16,639 bases of DNA from CAYVQE01 sp964633205. Its GTDB lineage: Bacteria; Myxococcota; B64-G9. A program made the translations under genes and the position numbers. The DNA is taken from positions 1 to 16,639 of the forward strand of contig CAZWFN010000138.1 in assembly GCA_964633205.1 (NCBI GenBank). The letters run 5' to 3'. Of this stretch, positions 1 through 7,308 are shown piece by piece. A model generated the notes under the pieces. It was not told the DNA's origin, did not search any database, and saw nothing but the letters and a program-made list of their open reading frames with translations. Position 1 is the stretch's first letter. Every line of letters starts with the position of its first letter.

Positions 1-1217
1 TGGCCGGGCTGCAGGTCGAGCGCATCGTCAACGAGCCCACCGCGGCCGCGCTGGCCTTTGGCCACGACCGCCAGCTGGACCAGCGGGTGCTGGTCTACGA
101 CCTGGGCGGCGGCACCTTCGACGCTTCCGCGCTCGAGCTGACCGACAACGTCTACGAGGTGGTGGCCACCGGAGGCGACGCCTTCCTGGGCGGGGTGGAC
201 TTCGACAACCAGCTGGTCGACCACCTGCTGCAGGCCTTCGTGCTTTCGATCGGCCGGGTGCCCGAGTTGGACCGCTCGGCCATGCAGCGGCTGCGCGATG
301 CGGCCGAGATGGCCAAGTGCGGCCTGAGCGAGAAAAACGAGACCATCGTCCGGCTGCCGTTCTTCGCCGCCGTCGACAACACGCCCAAGGATCTCGAGGT
401 GCGGTTGGCGCGCAGCGAGCTCGAGACCCTGGTGGCGCCGCTGGTCGAGCGCACCCTGGACGTCGCCCAGGCGGTGCTGCGCCGGGCCGGCTGGCGGGCC
501 GAGCAGCTCGACAATGTGCTGCTGGTCGGTGGCCAGAGCCGGATGCCTTTCATCTGGCGCCGCATCCGCGAGGTGTTCGGCCGCGATCCGCACAAGGGCG
601 TCCACCCGGACGAGGCGGTGGCGGTGGGCGCGGCCCTGTTGGCCGACTCGGTCGATCGCATCGACTCGGTGGTGCTGATCGACGTGCTGCCGATGAGCAT
701 CGGGCTGGGGCTGCCGGGCGGCGCCTTTCTGGCGGTGCTGCAGGCGGGCACCTCGCTGCCGGCCACCAAGTCCTACCAGTTCTCGACCTTTTTGCCCGAG
801 CAGACCGTGATCGAGCTGCTGGTCTTCCAGGGCGAGTCCGAGCGGGTGGTCGACAACGAGTACCTGGGCACGCTGCACGTCAGCGGCATTCCGCCGGCGC
901 CCAAGGGCGCGGTGCGCATGGAGATGACCTTCTCGCTGGACCAGGAGTGCCTGCTCAAGGTCAGCGCCCGCGATCTGACCAATTCGCAGCCGCTGGAAGC
1001 CAAGCTGATCGGGGGCGAGACCGATGCCACCATCCGCCAGAAGCTCAAGATTTCCGACGGCGAGCAGCCGCGTGCTCAACCCGCCCCCGAGGCGGTGACC
1101 GCGGCGGCGGCGCCCCCGGCCGCCGAACCCGATCCGGCCGCCGGCGGTCAGGCTGGCCGCCGGCGCGAGGGCTTGTTCGGGCGCTGGTTGAGCCGCAAGG
1201 CAGAGCGCAATGACTGA
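1..1217 (+). CDS. Hsp70/DnaK-family chaperone, 3' part, lidless
   Basis: The 3' portion of an ATP-dependent Hsp70 chaperone; the 5' end lies before the window. The reading frame is open from base 3 and gives about 404 residues. Visible at the start is the Hsp70 hallmark INEPTAAALA (here VNEPTAAALAFG), then the phosphate-2 loop VYDLGGGTFDAS and the adenosine-binding motif LLVGGQSRMP. A substrate-binding beta-sandwich follows (VLPMSIGLGLPGG, GIPPAPKGAVRMEMTF, LLKVSARD). After the beta domain the helical lid expected in DnaK (about 100 residues) is missing. Instead there is a Pro/Ala-rich stretch and a basic tail (RRREGLFGRWLSRKAE). It is therefore probably a specialised DnaK paralogue rather than the housekeeping chaperone; no dnaJ or grpE is visible beside it. 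The family call is firm; the particular role is unknown. Confidence 0.9.
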   Translation, partial: AGLQVERIVNEPTAAALAFGHDRQLDQRVLVYDLGGGTFDASALELTDNVYEVVATGGDAFLGGVDFDNQLVDHLLQAFVLSIGRVPELDRSAMQRLRDAAEMAKCGLSEKNETIVRLPFFAAVDNTPKDLEVRLARSELETLVAPLVERTLDVAQAVLRRAGWRAEQLDNVLLVGGQSRMPFIWRRIREVFGRDPHKGVHPDEAVAVGAALLADSVDRIDSVVLIDVLPMSIGLGLPGGAFLAVLQAGTSLPATKSYQFSTFLPEQTVIELLVFQGESERVVDNEYLGTLHVSGIPPAPKGAVRMEMTFSLDQECLLKVSARDLTNSQPLEAKLIGGETDATIRQKLKISDGEQPRAQPAPEAVTAAAAPPAAEPDPAAGGQAGRRREGLFGRWLSRKAERND

Positions 1218-1292
1218 AAACGCGTTGAATGCGAGCACCGGAGCCGGGGTCTCACCCTGGACCCGGTGGCCAACGAGCACAGGAGGTGCCCC

Positions 1293-1922
1293 ATGACACG
1301 CCAACTGACCATCGCCCTGGCCGCCGCAGCCGTGCTGGGCCTGGCGGTGGGGAACGCGGCCGCGGTGGATATCTATCTCAACGGCAACAAGATCACCGGC
1401 TACTCCGAGGTGGACTTTGGCAAGGTGGGCGTCAAGCTAGATGCCGAAGGCAACGTCCACATCGACGCGCCGGACTACCAGGTCCAGGAGGTGGTCCCCC
1501 CGGGCGCCGAGCCCACGCCGCCGCCGACGCCCAAGAAACAACCCGAGCCGCCGCCCAACCCGGCCGGGCTGGAGAACCAGTACTTCATCGTCACCCAGGG
1601 CAGCGCCCCGGGCGCCACCGGCTACGACGTCAAGCTGATGATCAACAACAAGTTCATCAAGTCCCTGTCCGACACAATCCCGCAGCACGTGGTGGAGCTG
1701 AACGAGCATCTCGAGGCCGGGGCCAACAGCATCAGCTTTTTGGCCCAGCGCAAGGACCGCCAGCCCAGCGGCACCGGTGCCGACGCCCACTTCACCCTGA
1801 TGATCGGCCAGGGCTCGGCCGCCGGCGGCCAGCTGTCGATCGAATCGGTGCTGCACGAGTTCAAGCTGCAGGCCAACCACCAGGGCGAGAAGGCCGAGAC
1901 CTTCCAGATCAAGGCCGAGTAG
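1293..1922 (+). CDS. small exported protein of unknown function
   Basis: A 209-residue secreted or periplasmic protein that I cannot assign to a named family. The ATG at 1293 is preceded by a perfect AGGAGG at 1281-1286 with six bases of spacing, so it is preferred over an in-frame upstream ATG at 1266. Residues 1-24 are a classic Sec signal peptide (MTRQ then an Ala/Leu-rich core, cleavage after NAAA). The mature protein starts VDIYLNGNKITGY and has a short beta-rich N-terminal module. A Pro-rich linker (about residues 66-90, PTPPPTPKKQPEPPPNP) leads to a second beta-rich domain of about 115 residues with no cysteines or metal motif. It follows the Hsp70 gene by 75 bases on the same strand and may be co-transcribed with it. 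The function is not inferable from sequence. Confidence 0.82.
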   Translation: MTRQLTIALAAAAVLGLAVGNAAAVDIYLNGNKITGYSEVDFGKVGVKLDAEGNVHIDAPDYQVQEVVPPGAEPTPPPTPKKQPEPPPNPAGLENQYFIVTQGSAPGATGYDVKLMINNKFIKSLSDTIPQHVVELNEHLEAGANSISFLAQRKDRQPSGTGADAHFTLMIGQGSAAGGQLSIESVLHEFKLQANHQGEKAETFQIKAE

Positions 1923-2012
1923 CGGCCCTTGTCCCCGGCGGCGCGAGCCCCGGTTTGGCCACCGCTGAACCCGCCCGATGGACAGATGATGAGCCCGGGC
2001 GCCAGAATCGTC

Positions 2013-2077
2013 TTGACCGCCACGGCCCGACAAGATAGGTTCCCGAACCTATTCGAATGGAAAAATACACAAATAAT
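2013..2077 (+). promoter_or_regulatory. possible promoter region with dyad operator upstream of the lipoprotein gene
   Basis: An unusually AT-rich patch in GC-rich surroundings. It contains a perfect inverted repeat at 2035-2052 (ATAGGTTC, CC, GAACCTAT), and directly adjoining it the palindrome ATTCGAAT at 2051-2058. A -35-like TTGACC lies at 2013-2018. A -10-like AATAAT at 2072-2077 has no good partner 17 bases upstream; the dyad sits where its -35 would be. This looks like a regulated promoter with a dimeric regulator binding at the dyad. The dyad is seen directly; its role and the promoter boxes are inference. Confidence 0.4.
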
Positions 2078-2096
2078 ACAAAGCGAGGTGCGTTCG

Positions 2097-4103
2097 ATGG
2101 TGCAGATGATCTTGAGGCTTTCGGTATCGGCCACGGTGGGCTTGCTGGCTCTGGCGCTGGCCGGCTGCGGCGGCTCAGGCGCGGGTGAGACCTGCAGCGA
2201 CGGGGCCCGCAACCAGAACGAGACCGACGTCGACTGCGGCGGCGTCTGTGAGCCCTGCGCCCAGGGCGAGAGCTGCCTGGTCGACGGTGACTGCACCACG
2301 GGCAACTGCGACAACGGCAGCTGCGGGCCGGAGACCGAGCCGAGCTGCAGCGACGGGGAGCAGAACCAGAACGAGACCGACATCGACTGCGGCGGCGTCT
2401 GCGACCCGTGTGCCGCGGGCCAGGCCTGCCGCATCAACGGCGACTGTGCAAGCCTGATGTGCGACAACGGCACCTGCGCGGCCGCGCCCGAGGAGACCTG
2501 CGACGACGGCGAGCAGAACCAGGACGAGACCGACGTCGACTGCGGCGGCTCGGTCTGCGATCCCTGTCCGCTTCAGGCCGACTGCGAGCAGGACGGCGAT
2601 TGCGCCAGCGGCTTCTGCGACGCCGGCAGCTGCGCCCCGTTCGACGAGTGCGCTGCGCCGGAGACCAACGACTGCGATCCCAACGCCAGCTGCACCGATC
2701 GGGATGCGGGCTACGATTGCACCTGCAACGACGGCTTCGAAGGCGACGGCTTCAGCTGCAGCGACATCGACGAGTGCGCCGATGCCGAGCTCAACGACTG
2801 CGGCCAGAACGCCGATTGCGTCAACATCGACGGCGGCTTCGAATGCGTCTGCAGCGAGGGCTACAGCGGCGACGGCTACGAATGCAGCAACATCGACGAA
2901 TGCGCCGATCCGGAGCTGAACGAATGCCACGCTCACGCCAGCTGCACCGATCTGGAGGGCAGCTACGAGTGCACCTGCAACGAGGACTTCACCGGGGACG
3001 GTTTCACTTGCCTGTACGATTTCTGCGGCGACGGGCTGGTCGACGAGGTCGAGATCTGCGACGACGGCAACAACGAGCCGGACGACGGTGTGGCCGACTT
3101 CTGCGCCGCCGACTGCATGAGCCACTCCTGGCCCTGCGGCGACTGGCCCGGGGTGGTCCCGGCCGCGTTCCCGGAATGGGTCGCCTTCAGCGACCAGAGC
3201 ATCGCCGGCAGCCAGACGCTCTACGCGGTGGTGGACCACGACCAGGTCTTCCAGGTGGCCGGCCACTACGACTACGATGCCACGGCCACCGGCTGTGAGG
3301 GCTGCGTCAACCAGCTCTACTGGGGCCTGTTCGCCGGGCCGGCGCCGGCCGACGCCGCTGACCCGGACGTGGGCATCGAGCAGGGCTGCGTGTCGTTCGC
3401 CGGCTCCGAGTCGGCCGACTACACCTTCGATTTCAACGCCCCCACCCGCGGCGGCACCTACTACCTGCGCTGGCGCCGGCATTGGAACTACGACTGCGAC
3501 GACGCCCACATCGGTGAGCTGGGCCACGACAACGACCTGGCCGCCATCTGCGTCATCGGCGCCTGCGGCGACGGCGTGCTCGACCGCGGCGAGGCCTGCG
3601 ACGACGGCAACAACGCGCCGGAAAACGGCATCGACGACTTCTGCGCCGCCGACTGCTCGAGCCACAGCTGGCCCTGCGGCGACTGGCCGGAGCGGATCCC
3701 GACCGAGACCCCGGCCTGGCTGAGCTTCGCCGCCACCAGCGTCGCCCAGTCGACCACCGGCTACGCCGTGGTCCAGGCCGGCTCCGAGTTCGACGTCAGC
3801 GGCCACTACGACTACGACGCCGAAGCCACCGGCTGTCCCGGCTGCGTCAACCAGCTCTACTGGGGCCTGCTGGCCGGCGCGCCGCCGGCGACCAACGACG
3901 ATCCCTACGCCGGCATCGAGCAGGGCTGCGTCTCGTTCACCGGCTCCAATGCGGCCGACTACGGCTACACCTTCACCGCCCCGGAGACCGGCGGCACCTA
4001 CTATCTGCGCTGGCGCCGGCACTGGAACTACAGCTGCGACGACGCCCACATCGGCACGCCGGGGTCGAACGCCAACCTGTCGGCCGTCTGCGTGGTCGAG
4101 TAG
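2097..4103 (+). CDS. cysteine-rich repeat lipoprotein with EGF-like domains
   Basis: A 668-residue predicted outer-membrane or surface lipoprotein. The ATG at 2097 has GAGG at 2085-2088 and starts a lipoprotein signal peptide with lipobox LAGC (Cys24); a longer in-frame extension from 1929 would bury this signal and is rejected. The mature part has three tandem 51-residue Cys-rich units (NQNETDVDCGG type, about residues 33-185). Three calcium-binding-EGF-like units of 42 residues follow (DIDEC, residues 183-308). Last are two 180-residue units (310-489 and 490-668), each opening with a Myxococcus-type Cys-rich motif CGDGxxDxxExCDDGNN and continuing into a conserved domain with HYDYDA, GCVNQLYWGL and GGTYYLRWRRHWNY. 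Such architectures are common in Myxococcota and probably serve adhesion or surface binding, but no catalytic motif is visible. The gene stands alone, flanked by non-coding gaps of about 170 bases on each side. Confidence 0.88.
   Translation: MVQMILRLSVSATVGLLALALAGCGGSGAGETCSDGARNQNETDVDCGGVCEPCAQGESCLVDGDCTTGNCDNGSCGPETEPSCSDGEQNQNETDIDCGGVCDPCAAGQACRINGDCASLMCDNGTCAAAPEETCDDGEQNQDETDVDCGGSVCDPCPLQADCEQDGDCASGFCDAGSCAPFDECAAPETNDCDPNASCTDRDAGYDCTCNDGFEGDGFSCSDIDECADAELNDCGQNADCVNIDGGFECVCSEGYSGDGYECSNIDECADPELNECHAHASCTDLEGSYECTCNEDFTGDGFTCLYDFCGDGLVDEVEICDDGNNEPDDGVADFCAADCMSHSWPCGDWPGVVPAAFPEWVAFSDQSIAGSQTLYAVVDHDQVFQVAGHYDYDATATGCEGCVNQLYWGLFAGPAPADAADPDVGIEQGCVSFAGSESADYTFDFNAPTRGGTYYLRWRRHWNYDCDDAHIGELGHDNDLAAICVIGACGDGVLDRGEACDDGNNAPENGIDDFCAADCSSHSWPCGDWPERIPTETPAWLSFAATSVAQSTTGYAVVQAGSEFDVSGHYDYDAEATGCPGCVNQLYWGLLAGAPPATNDDPYAGIEQGCVSFTGSNAADYGYTFTAPETGGTYYLRWRRHWNYSCDDAHIGTPGSNANLSAVCVVE
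2193..2651 (+). repeat. three tandem 153-base (51-residue) Cys-rich repeats
   Basis: The conserved Cys-x-Asp-Gly opening codons start at 2193, 2346 and 2499, an exact 153-base period. Each unit has the pattern C-x-DG-x-x-NQ-x-ETD-x-DCGG, then C-x-x-C and two further Cys pairs (DGDC, CDNGxC). The strict spacing and close DNA similarity point to expansion by duplication. Confidence 0.85.
2643..3021 (+). repeat. three tandem 126-base EGF-like repeats
   Basis: The first Cys codon of each unit lies at 2649, 2775 and 2901, an exact 126-base (42-residue) period. Each unit has six Cys and the calcium-binding EGF consensus (D-I-D-E-C, NC or NASC, aromatic before CxC, G-x-GF or GY). The second and third units carry the full DIDEC opening. 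Confidence 0.85.
3024..4103 (+). repeat. two tandem 540-base units, Cys-rich motif plus unknown beta domain
   Basis: Unit A starts at the Cys codon 3024 and unit B at 3564, exactly 540 bases apart; unit B ends with the stop codon at 4103. Long blocks are nearly identical at the DNA level, for example around 3300 and 3840 (GCVNQLYWGL) and around 3460 and 4000 (GGTYYLRWRRHWNY). This shows a recent or conversion-maintained duplication. No family name is known to me for the roughly 140-residue domain. Confidence 0.85.
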
Positions 4104-4267
4104 CATCCGCCGGACACCCCGCCTCGTTTGCCGGTGGCGCCGTCCGCCGCCGGCCGCTGGTCCAACTGCGAAAATGCCGCTTCGCCCGGGCGATCGGGCT
4201 TGCCAAGCCAAGCGGGTCCGGGTACCTTGAACCTGGGCGGTCAGGGGGGACCAGCGCGGAGGTGAGC

Positions 4268-5467
4268 ATGCCGTCGTCCAAGGAGATCATCGAGATTACG
4301 GAGCGTTACGGGGCACACAACTACAAGCCGCTGCCGGTGGTGATCGAGCGCGCCGAGGGGGCCTGGGTCTGGGACAAGGAGGGCAAGAAGTACCTCGACT
4401 TCCTGGCCGCCTACTCGGCGGTCAACCAGGGCCACTGCCATCCGCGCATCATCGCCGCGCTCGAGCAGCAAGCCCACCGGGTGACGCTGACCTCGCGGGC
4501 TTTCCACAACGACCAGCTCGGCCCCTTCCTGCGCGAGCTGTGCCAGCTGGTCGGCTACGAGATGGCGCTGCCGATGAACACCGGCGCCGAGGCGGTCGAG
4601 ACCGCGGTCAAGGCGGCGCGCAAGTGGGGCTACAGCGTCAAGGGCGTCGAGGACGACCGGGCCGAGATCATCTGCTGCCGCGACAACTTCCACGGCCGCA
4701 CGACCACGGTCATCTCGTTCTCCAGCGAAGAGCAGTACCGCGCCGGCTTCGGCCCCCACACCCCGGGCTTCACCCTGATCGACTACGGCGATGCGGCCGC
4801 GCTGGAGCAGGCCATCGGGCCGAACACGGTGGCCTTCTTGGTCGAGCCGATCCAGGGCGAGGCCGGCGTGATCGTGCCGCCGGCGGGCTTTCTGGCCCGC
4901 GCCCGCGAGCTGTGCAGCCAGCACAGGGTGCTGCTGATGGCCGACGAGATCCAGACCGGGCTGGGGCGTACCGGCAAGCTGCTGTGCTGCGAGCACGAGC
5001 AGGTGCGGCCGGACGTGGTCATCCTGGGCAAGGCCATCTCCGGCGGGGTGCTGCCGGTATCGGCGGTGCTGTCCAGCCGCGAGGTGCTCGGGGTGTTCAA
5101 GCCGGGCGATCACGGCTCGACCTTCGGCGGCTGTCCAATCGGCTGTGCGGTGGCCCGCGAAGCGCTGCGGGTGCTGGTCGAGGAGGGACTGATCGAGCGC
5201 GCGGCCGAGCTCGGTGACGATTTCCGCCAGCGGCTCGAGAGCCTCGTCGGCAACAAGGTGGTCGCGGTGCGCGGTCGCGGCCTGCTGCTGGCGGTGGAGA
5301 TCGATCCGGCGGCCGGCACGGCCCGCGCCCTGTGCGAGCAGCTGGCCGAGCGCGGCCTGCTGTGCAAGGAGACCCACGGCACCATTATTCGCTTCGCCCC
5401 GCCGCTGGTCATCGCCGAGCAGGACCTGGACTGGGCCTACGAGCAGATCCGGGCCGTGCTCGGCTGA
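4268..5467 (+). CDS. rocD: ornithine aminotransferase
   Basis: A cytosolic PLP enzyme that converts ornithine and 2-oxoglutarate to glutamate semialdehyde and glutamate, linking arginine, proline and glutamate metabolism. The 399-residue length is normal for the family. Diagnostic stretches are YGAHNYKPLPVVIERAEG at the N-terminus, AYSAVNQGHCHP, TSRAFHNDQLGPF, MNTGAEAVETAVKAARKWGY, NNFHGRT-like DNFHGRTTTV, VEPIQGEAGV, the cofactor-binding DEIQTGLGRTG and the Schiff-base lysine Lys255 in ILGKAISGG. HGSTFGGCP is the phosphate-binding partner loop. The ATG at 4268 has GGAGG at 4258-4262; the in-frame GTG at 4262 overlaps that Shine-Dalgarno and is less likely. It is followed after 34 bases by the deacetylase-like gene, so the two are probably one operon. 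Acetylornithine aminotransferase is related, but the RocD-specific segments favour this call. Confidence 0.93.
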   Translation: MPSSKEIIEITERYGAHNYKPLPVVIERAEGAWVWDKEGKKYLDFLAAYSAVNQGHCHPRIIAALEQQAHRVTLTSRAFHNDQLGPFLRELCQLVGYEMALPMNTGAEAVETAVKAARKWGYSVKGVEDDRAEIICCRDNFHGRTTTVISFSSEEQYRAGFGPHTPGFTLIDYGDAAALEQAIGPNTVAFLVEPIQGEAGVIVPPAGFLARARELCSQHRVLLMADEIQTGLGRTGKLLCCEHEQVRPDVVILGKAISGGVLPVSAVLSSREVLGVFKPGDHGSTFGGCPIGCAVAREALRVLVEEGLIERAAELGDDFRQRLESLVGNKVVAVRGRGLLLAVEIDPAAGTARALCEQLAERGLLCKETHGTIIRFAPPLVIAEQDLDWAYEQIRAVLG

Positions 5468-5501
5468 GCCGGCCGCGGCGCGGCGGCAGCGGGAGGGCGC
5501 A

Positions 5502-7250
5502 GTGCTGCGGTGGCTGGAGCGGCGTATCCACCAGTGGATGGATCAGCCCGGGCTGCCGCTGTGGTATGCCCCCGAATACCGCTTGCCCTTGTCGGCCGCC
5601 GAGGGCTGGCTGGGCATCGAGCCGCGCCGGGCCGATTTCGTGGCCTGGTATTTGCTGCAGACCGAGGCCTGCCGTGCCACCCAGCTCAAGACCCCGGAGC
5701 CGATTTCCTACGAGCACCTGCAGCGGGTCCATCAGCCGCGCTACCTCGACTCGCTGCAACAGCCCGAGACGCTGGCCGCCATGCTGGGCCTACCGCCGTC
5801 GCACATCCCGGTCGACGAGGTGCTGCGCACCATGCGGCTGGCCTGCGGCGGTACGCTGGCGGCCGCGCGCTGGGCACTGGAGCAGGCCGGCCCGGCCATG
5901 AACCTGCTGGGTGGCTTTCACCAGGCCGGCCCCGATTTCGGCGCCGGGCTGTGCCCGCTCAACGACGTGGCCTGCGCCCTGGCCGCGCTGCGCGCCGGGG
6001 GCTTCGCTGGACGGGCGGCGGTGATCGATCTGGATGCCCACCAGCCGGTGGGTACGGCCGCCTGCCTGGCTGGCGACCCCATGGTCTGGATGGGCTCCAT
6101 CGCGGCGGCGGCCGGCGGGCTGAGCGGGGTGGAGTCCTTTGCGGTGCCGCCCGGCAGCGGCAATGCCGACTACCGCGCCGCCTTCGAGCGCCTGCTGGCC
6201 GCGTTGCCCGAGGTCGAGCTGGTGTTCGTCATCGCCGGCGGCGACGTGGTGGCCGGCGATCGGCTGGGTGGGCTGCAGCTCGATCTGCGCGGCGTGCGCC
6301 GGCGCGACCTGGCCCTGGCCCGTCGGCTGCAGGGCACCGCCAGCATCTGGCTGCCGGGCGGCGGCTACCACGACGACTCCTGGCGGGTGCTGGCCGGCAC
6401 CGCCCGGGTGTTGATCGACGGCTCGCTGGAGCCCATCCCGCAGCGCTACGACCCCATGGGCGAGCACTTCGCCGAGCTGTCGGCCGGCTACAGCCCGCAA
6501 GCCAAGGACGGCGACAGCGACGACAACTGGCTCAGCGCCGATGACCTGGCGGCGGCGCTGCGCTTGCCGGGTCTGGGCCAACGTCGCCTGCTCGATACCT
6601 ATAGCGTCGAGGCCATCGACTTCGCGCTGGCGCGTTTCGGCATCCTGCCGCATCTGCGCCGGCTGGGCTACGGCCACTTCCGTTCGGCCATCGACCGCGA
6701 CGACAACGGCGATCGGCTGCGCTTGTATGGCAGCGCCGGCGGCCAGGAGCACCTGCTGGTCGAGGTGGTGCTGGCGCGCGAGCGCATCGCCGGAGCGGAC
6801 ATGCTCTACGTCCATTGGTTGACGCTGCGCAACCCGCTGGCGCGTTTCAGCGCGGGCAAGCAGCAGCTGCCGGGCCAGGAGGTGCCCGGGCTGGGCCTGG
6901 CCCGCGAGACGGTGGAGCTGCTGATCCGGGTGGCCCGCCGGCTGGGCCTGGCCGGGCTGGCCTACCGGCCGGCCTGGTACCACACCGCCTACACCGGCCG
7001 CTACTACATGCGCTTCGTCGATCCCGAGCGCCAGGGCCGCTTCGAGGCGCTGATGCGCGACCTGGCCGGCGTTCCGCTGCTGCAGGCGACCCTGGCGCTG
7101 GCCGAAGGCCGGGTGCTGCTCGACGGCCGGCCCTACAGCTGGGAAGCCGATGCCATGGCCTACTGGCTGGAGGGCGGTCCGGACGACGGCGCCCGGGTGG
7201 CGGCCGAGCGCGAGCGGATCCGCTTTACCCTGCTGCCGCGCGGCGGCTGA
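5502..7250 (+). CDS. histone-deacetylase-fold protein with novel C-terminal domain
   Basis: A 582-residue protein. About residues 15-320 have the zinc-dependent deacetylase (arginase/HDAC) fold. The three metal ligands look intact: Asp178 and His180 in VIDLDAHQ, and Asp248 in AGGDVVAGD. The transition-state tyrosine is present as Tyr289 in GGGY. The usual His-His dyad (GGxHHA) reads GGFHQA here (His140, Gln141), so the second catalytic histidine is replaced. The usual HQGDGT/HQGNGT segment is HQPVGTA. Residues about 325-582 form an extra domain that I do not recognise (LLVEVVLARERI, MLYVHWLTLRNP, GLAYRPAWYHTAYTGRYYMRF). The start is GTG at 5502, five bases after GGAGG at 5492-5496. Substrates could be acetylated proteins, polyamines or small amides; the rocD neighbour hints at ornithine or polyamine metabolism, but this is speculation. 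Activity may be reduced or altered. Confidence 0.82.
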   Translation: MLRWLERRIHQWMDQPGLPLWYAPEYRLPLSAAEGWLGIEPRRADFVAWYLLQTEACRATQLKTPEPISYEHLQRVHQPRYLDSLQQPETLAAMLGLPPSHIPVDEVLRTMRLACGGTLAAARWALEQAGPAMNLLGGFHQAGPDFGAGLCPLNDVACALAALRAGGFAGRAAVIDLDAHQPVGTAACLAGDPMVWMGSIAAAAGGLSGVESFAVPPGSGNADYRAAFERLLAALPEVELVFVIAGGDVVAGDRLGGLQLDLRGVRRRDLALARRLQGTASIWLPGGGYHDDSWRVLAGTARVLIDGSLEPIPQRYDPMGEHFAELSAGYSPQAKDGDSDDNWLSADDLAAALRLPGLGQRRLLDTYSVEAIDFALARFGILPHLRRLGYGHFRSAIDRDDNGDRLRLYGSAGGQEHLLVEVVLARERIAGADMLYVHWLTLRNPLARFSAGKQQLPGQEVPGLGLARETVELLIRVARRLGLAGLAYRPAWYHTAYTGRYYMRFVDPERQGRFEALMRDLAGVPLLQATLALAEGRVLLDGRPYSWEADAMAYWLEGGPDDGARVAAERERIRFTLLPRGG

Positions 7251-7280
7251 GCCCGACACAGCCGGCGGGATTTTTTATTT
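7241..7280 (+). terminator. probable rho-independent terminator after the deacetylase-like gene
   Basis: CGGCTG at 7244-7249 pairs perfectly with CAGCCG at 7259-7264, with two more pairs possible beyond one mismatch. A run of six T (7271-7276) and further T-rich sequence follow. The stem overlaps the stop codon of the upstream gene. It would separate rocD and the deacetylase gene from the bam cluster. Confidence 0.55.
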
Positions 7281-7281
7281 G

Positions 7282-7308
7282 TTGTCCGACCCTGTTTTGT
7301 GGAATACT
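7282..7308 (+). promoter_or_regulatory. possible sigma-70 promoter of the bam cluster
   Basis: A -35-like TTGTCC (7282-7287) and a -10-like AATACT (7303-7308) lie in an AT-rich pocket, but their 15-base spacer is short. TTGTTG at 7279-7284 with an 18-base spacer is an alternative. No sigma-54 (-24/-12) pattern was found. The position, just upstream of and overlapping the dyad at 7306-7332, suits a repressible promoter. The boxes are weak. Confidence 0.35.

Noticed and set aside
1929..2096. Upstream extension of the lipoprotein gene to 1929
   Set aside because: It would place about 56 residues before an intact lipoprotein signal peptide and would run through the promoter-like dyad region.
4197..4209. 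Small hairpin GGCTT-GCC-AAGCC before rocD
   Set aside because: The stem is only five pairs with no T run or conserved context; it is probably chance.
2175..4211. 678-codon open frame on the minus strand
   Set aside because: It mirrors the repeat structure of the lipoprotein gene, giving Ala/Val-rich repeats; no start context or domain supports it.
5214..5501. Extension of the deacetylase-like gene to 5214
   Set aside because: It overlaps rocD out of frame and has no family similarity; GTG 5502 has a proper Shine-Dalgarno.
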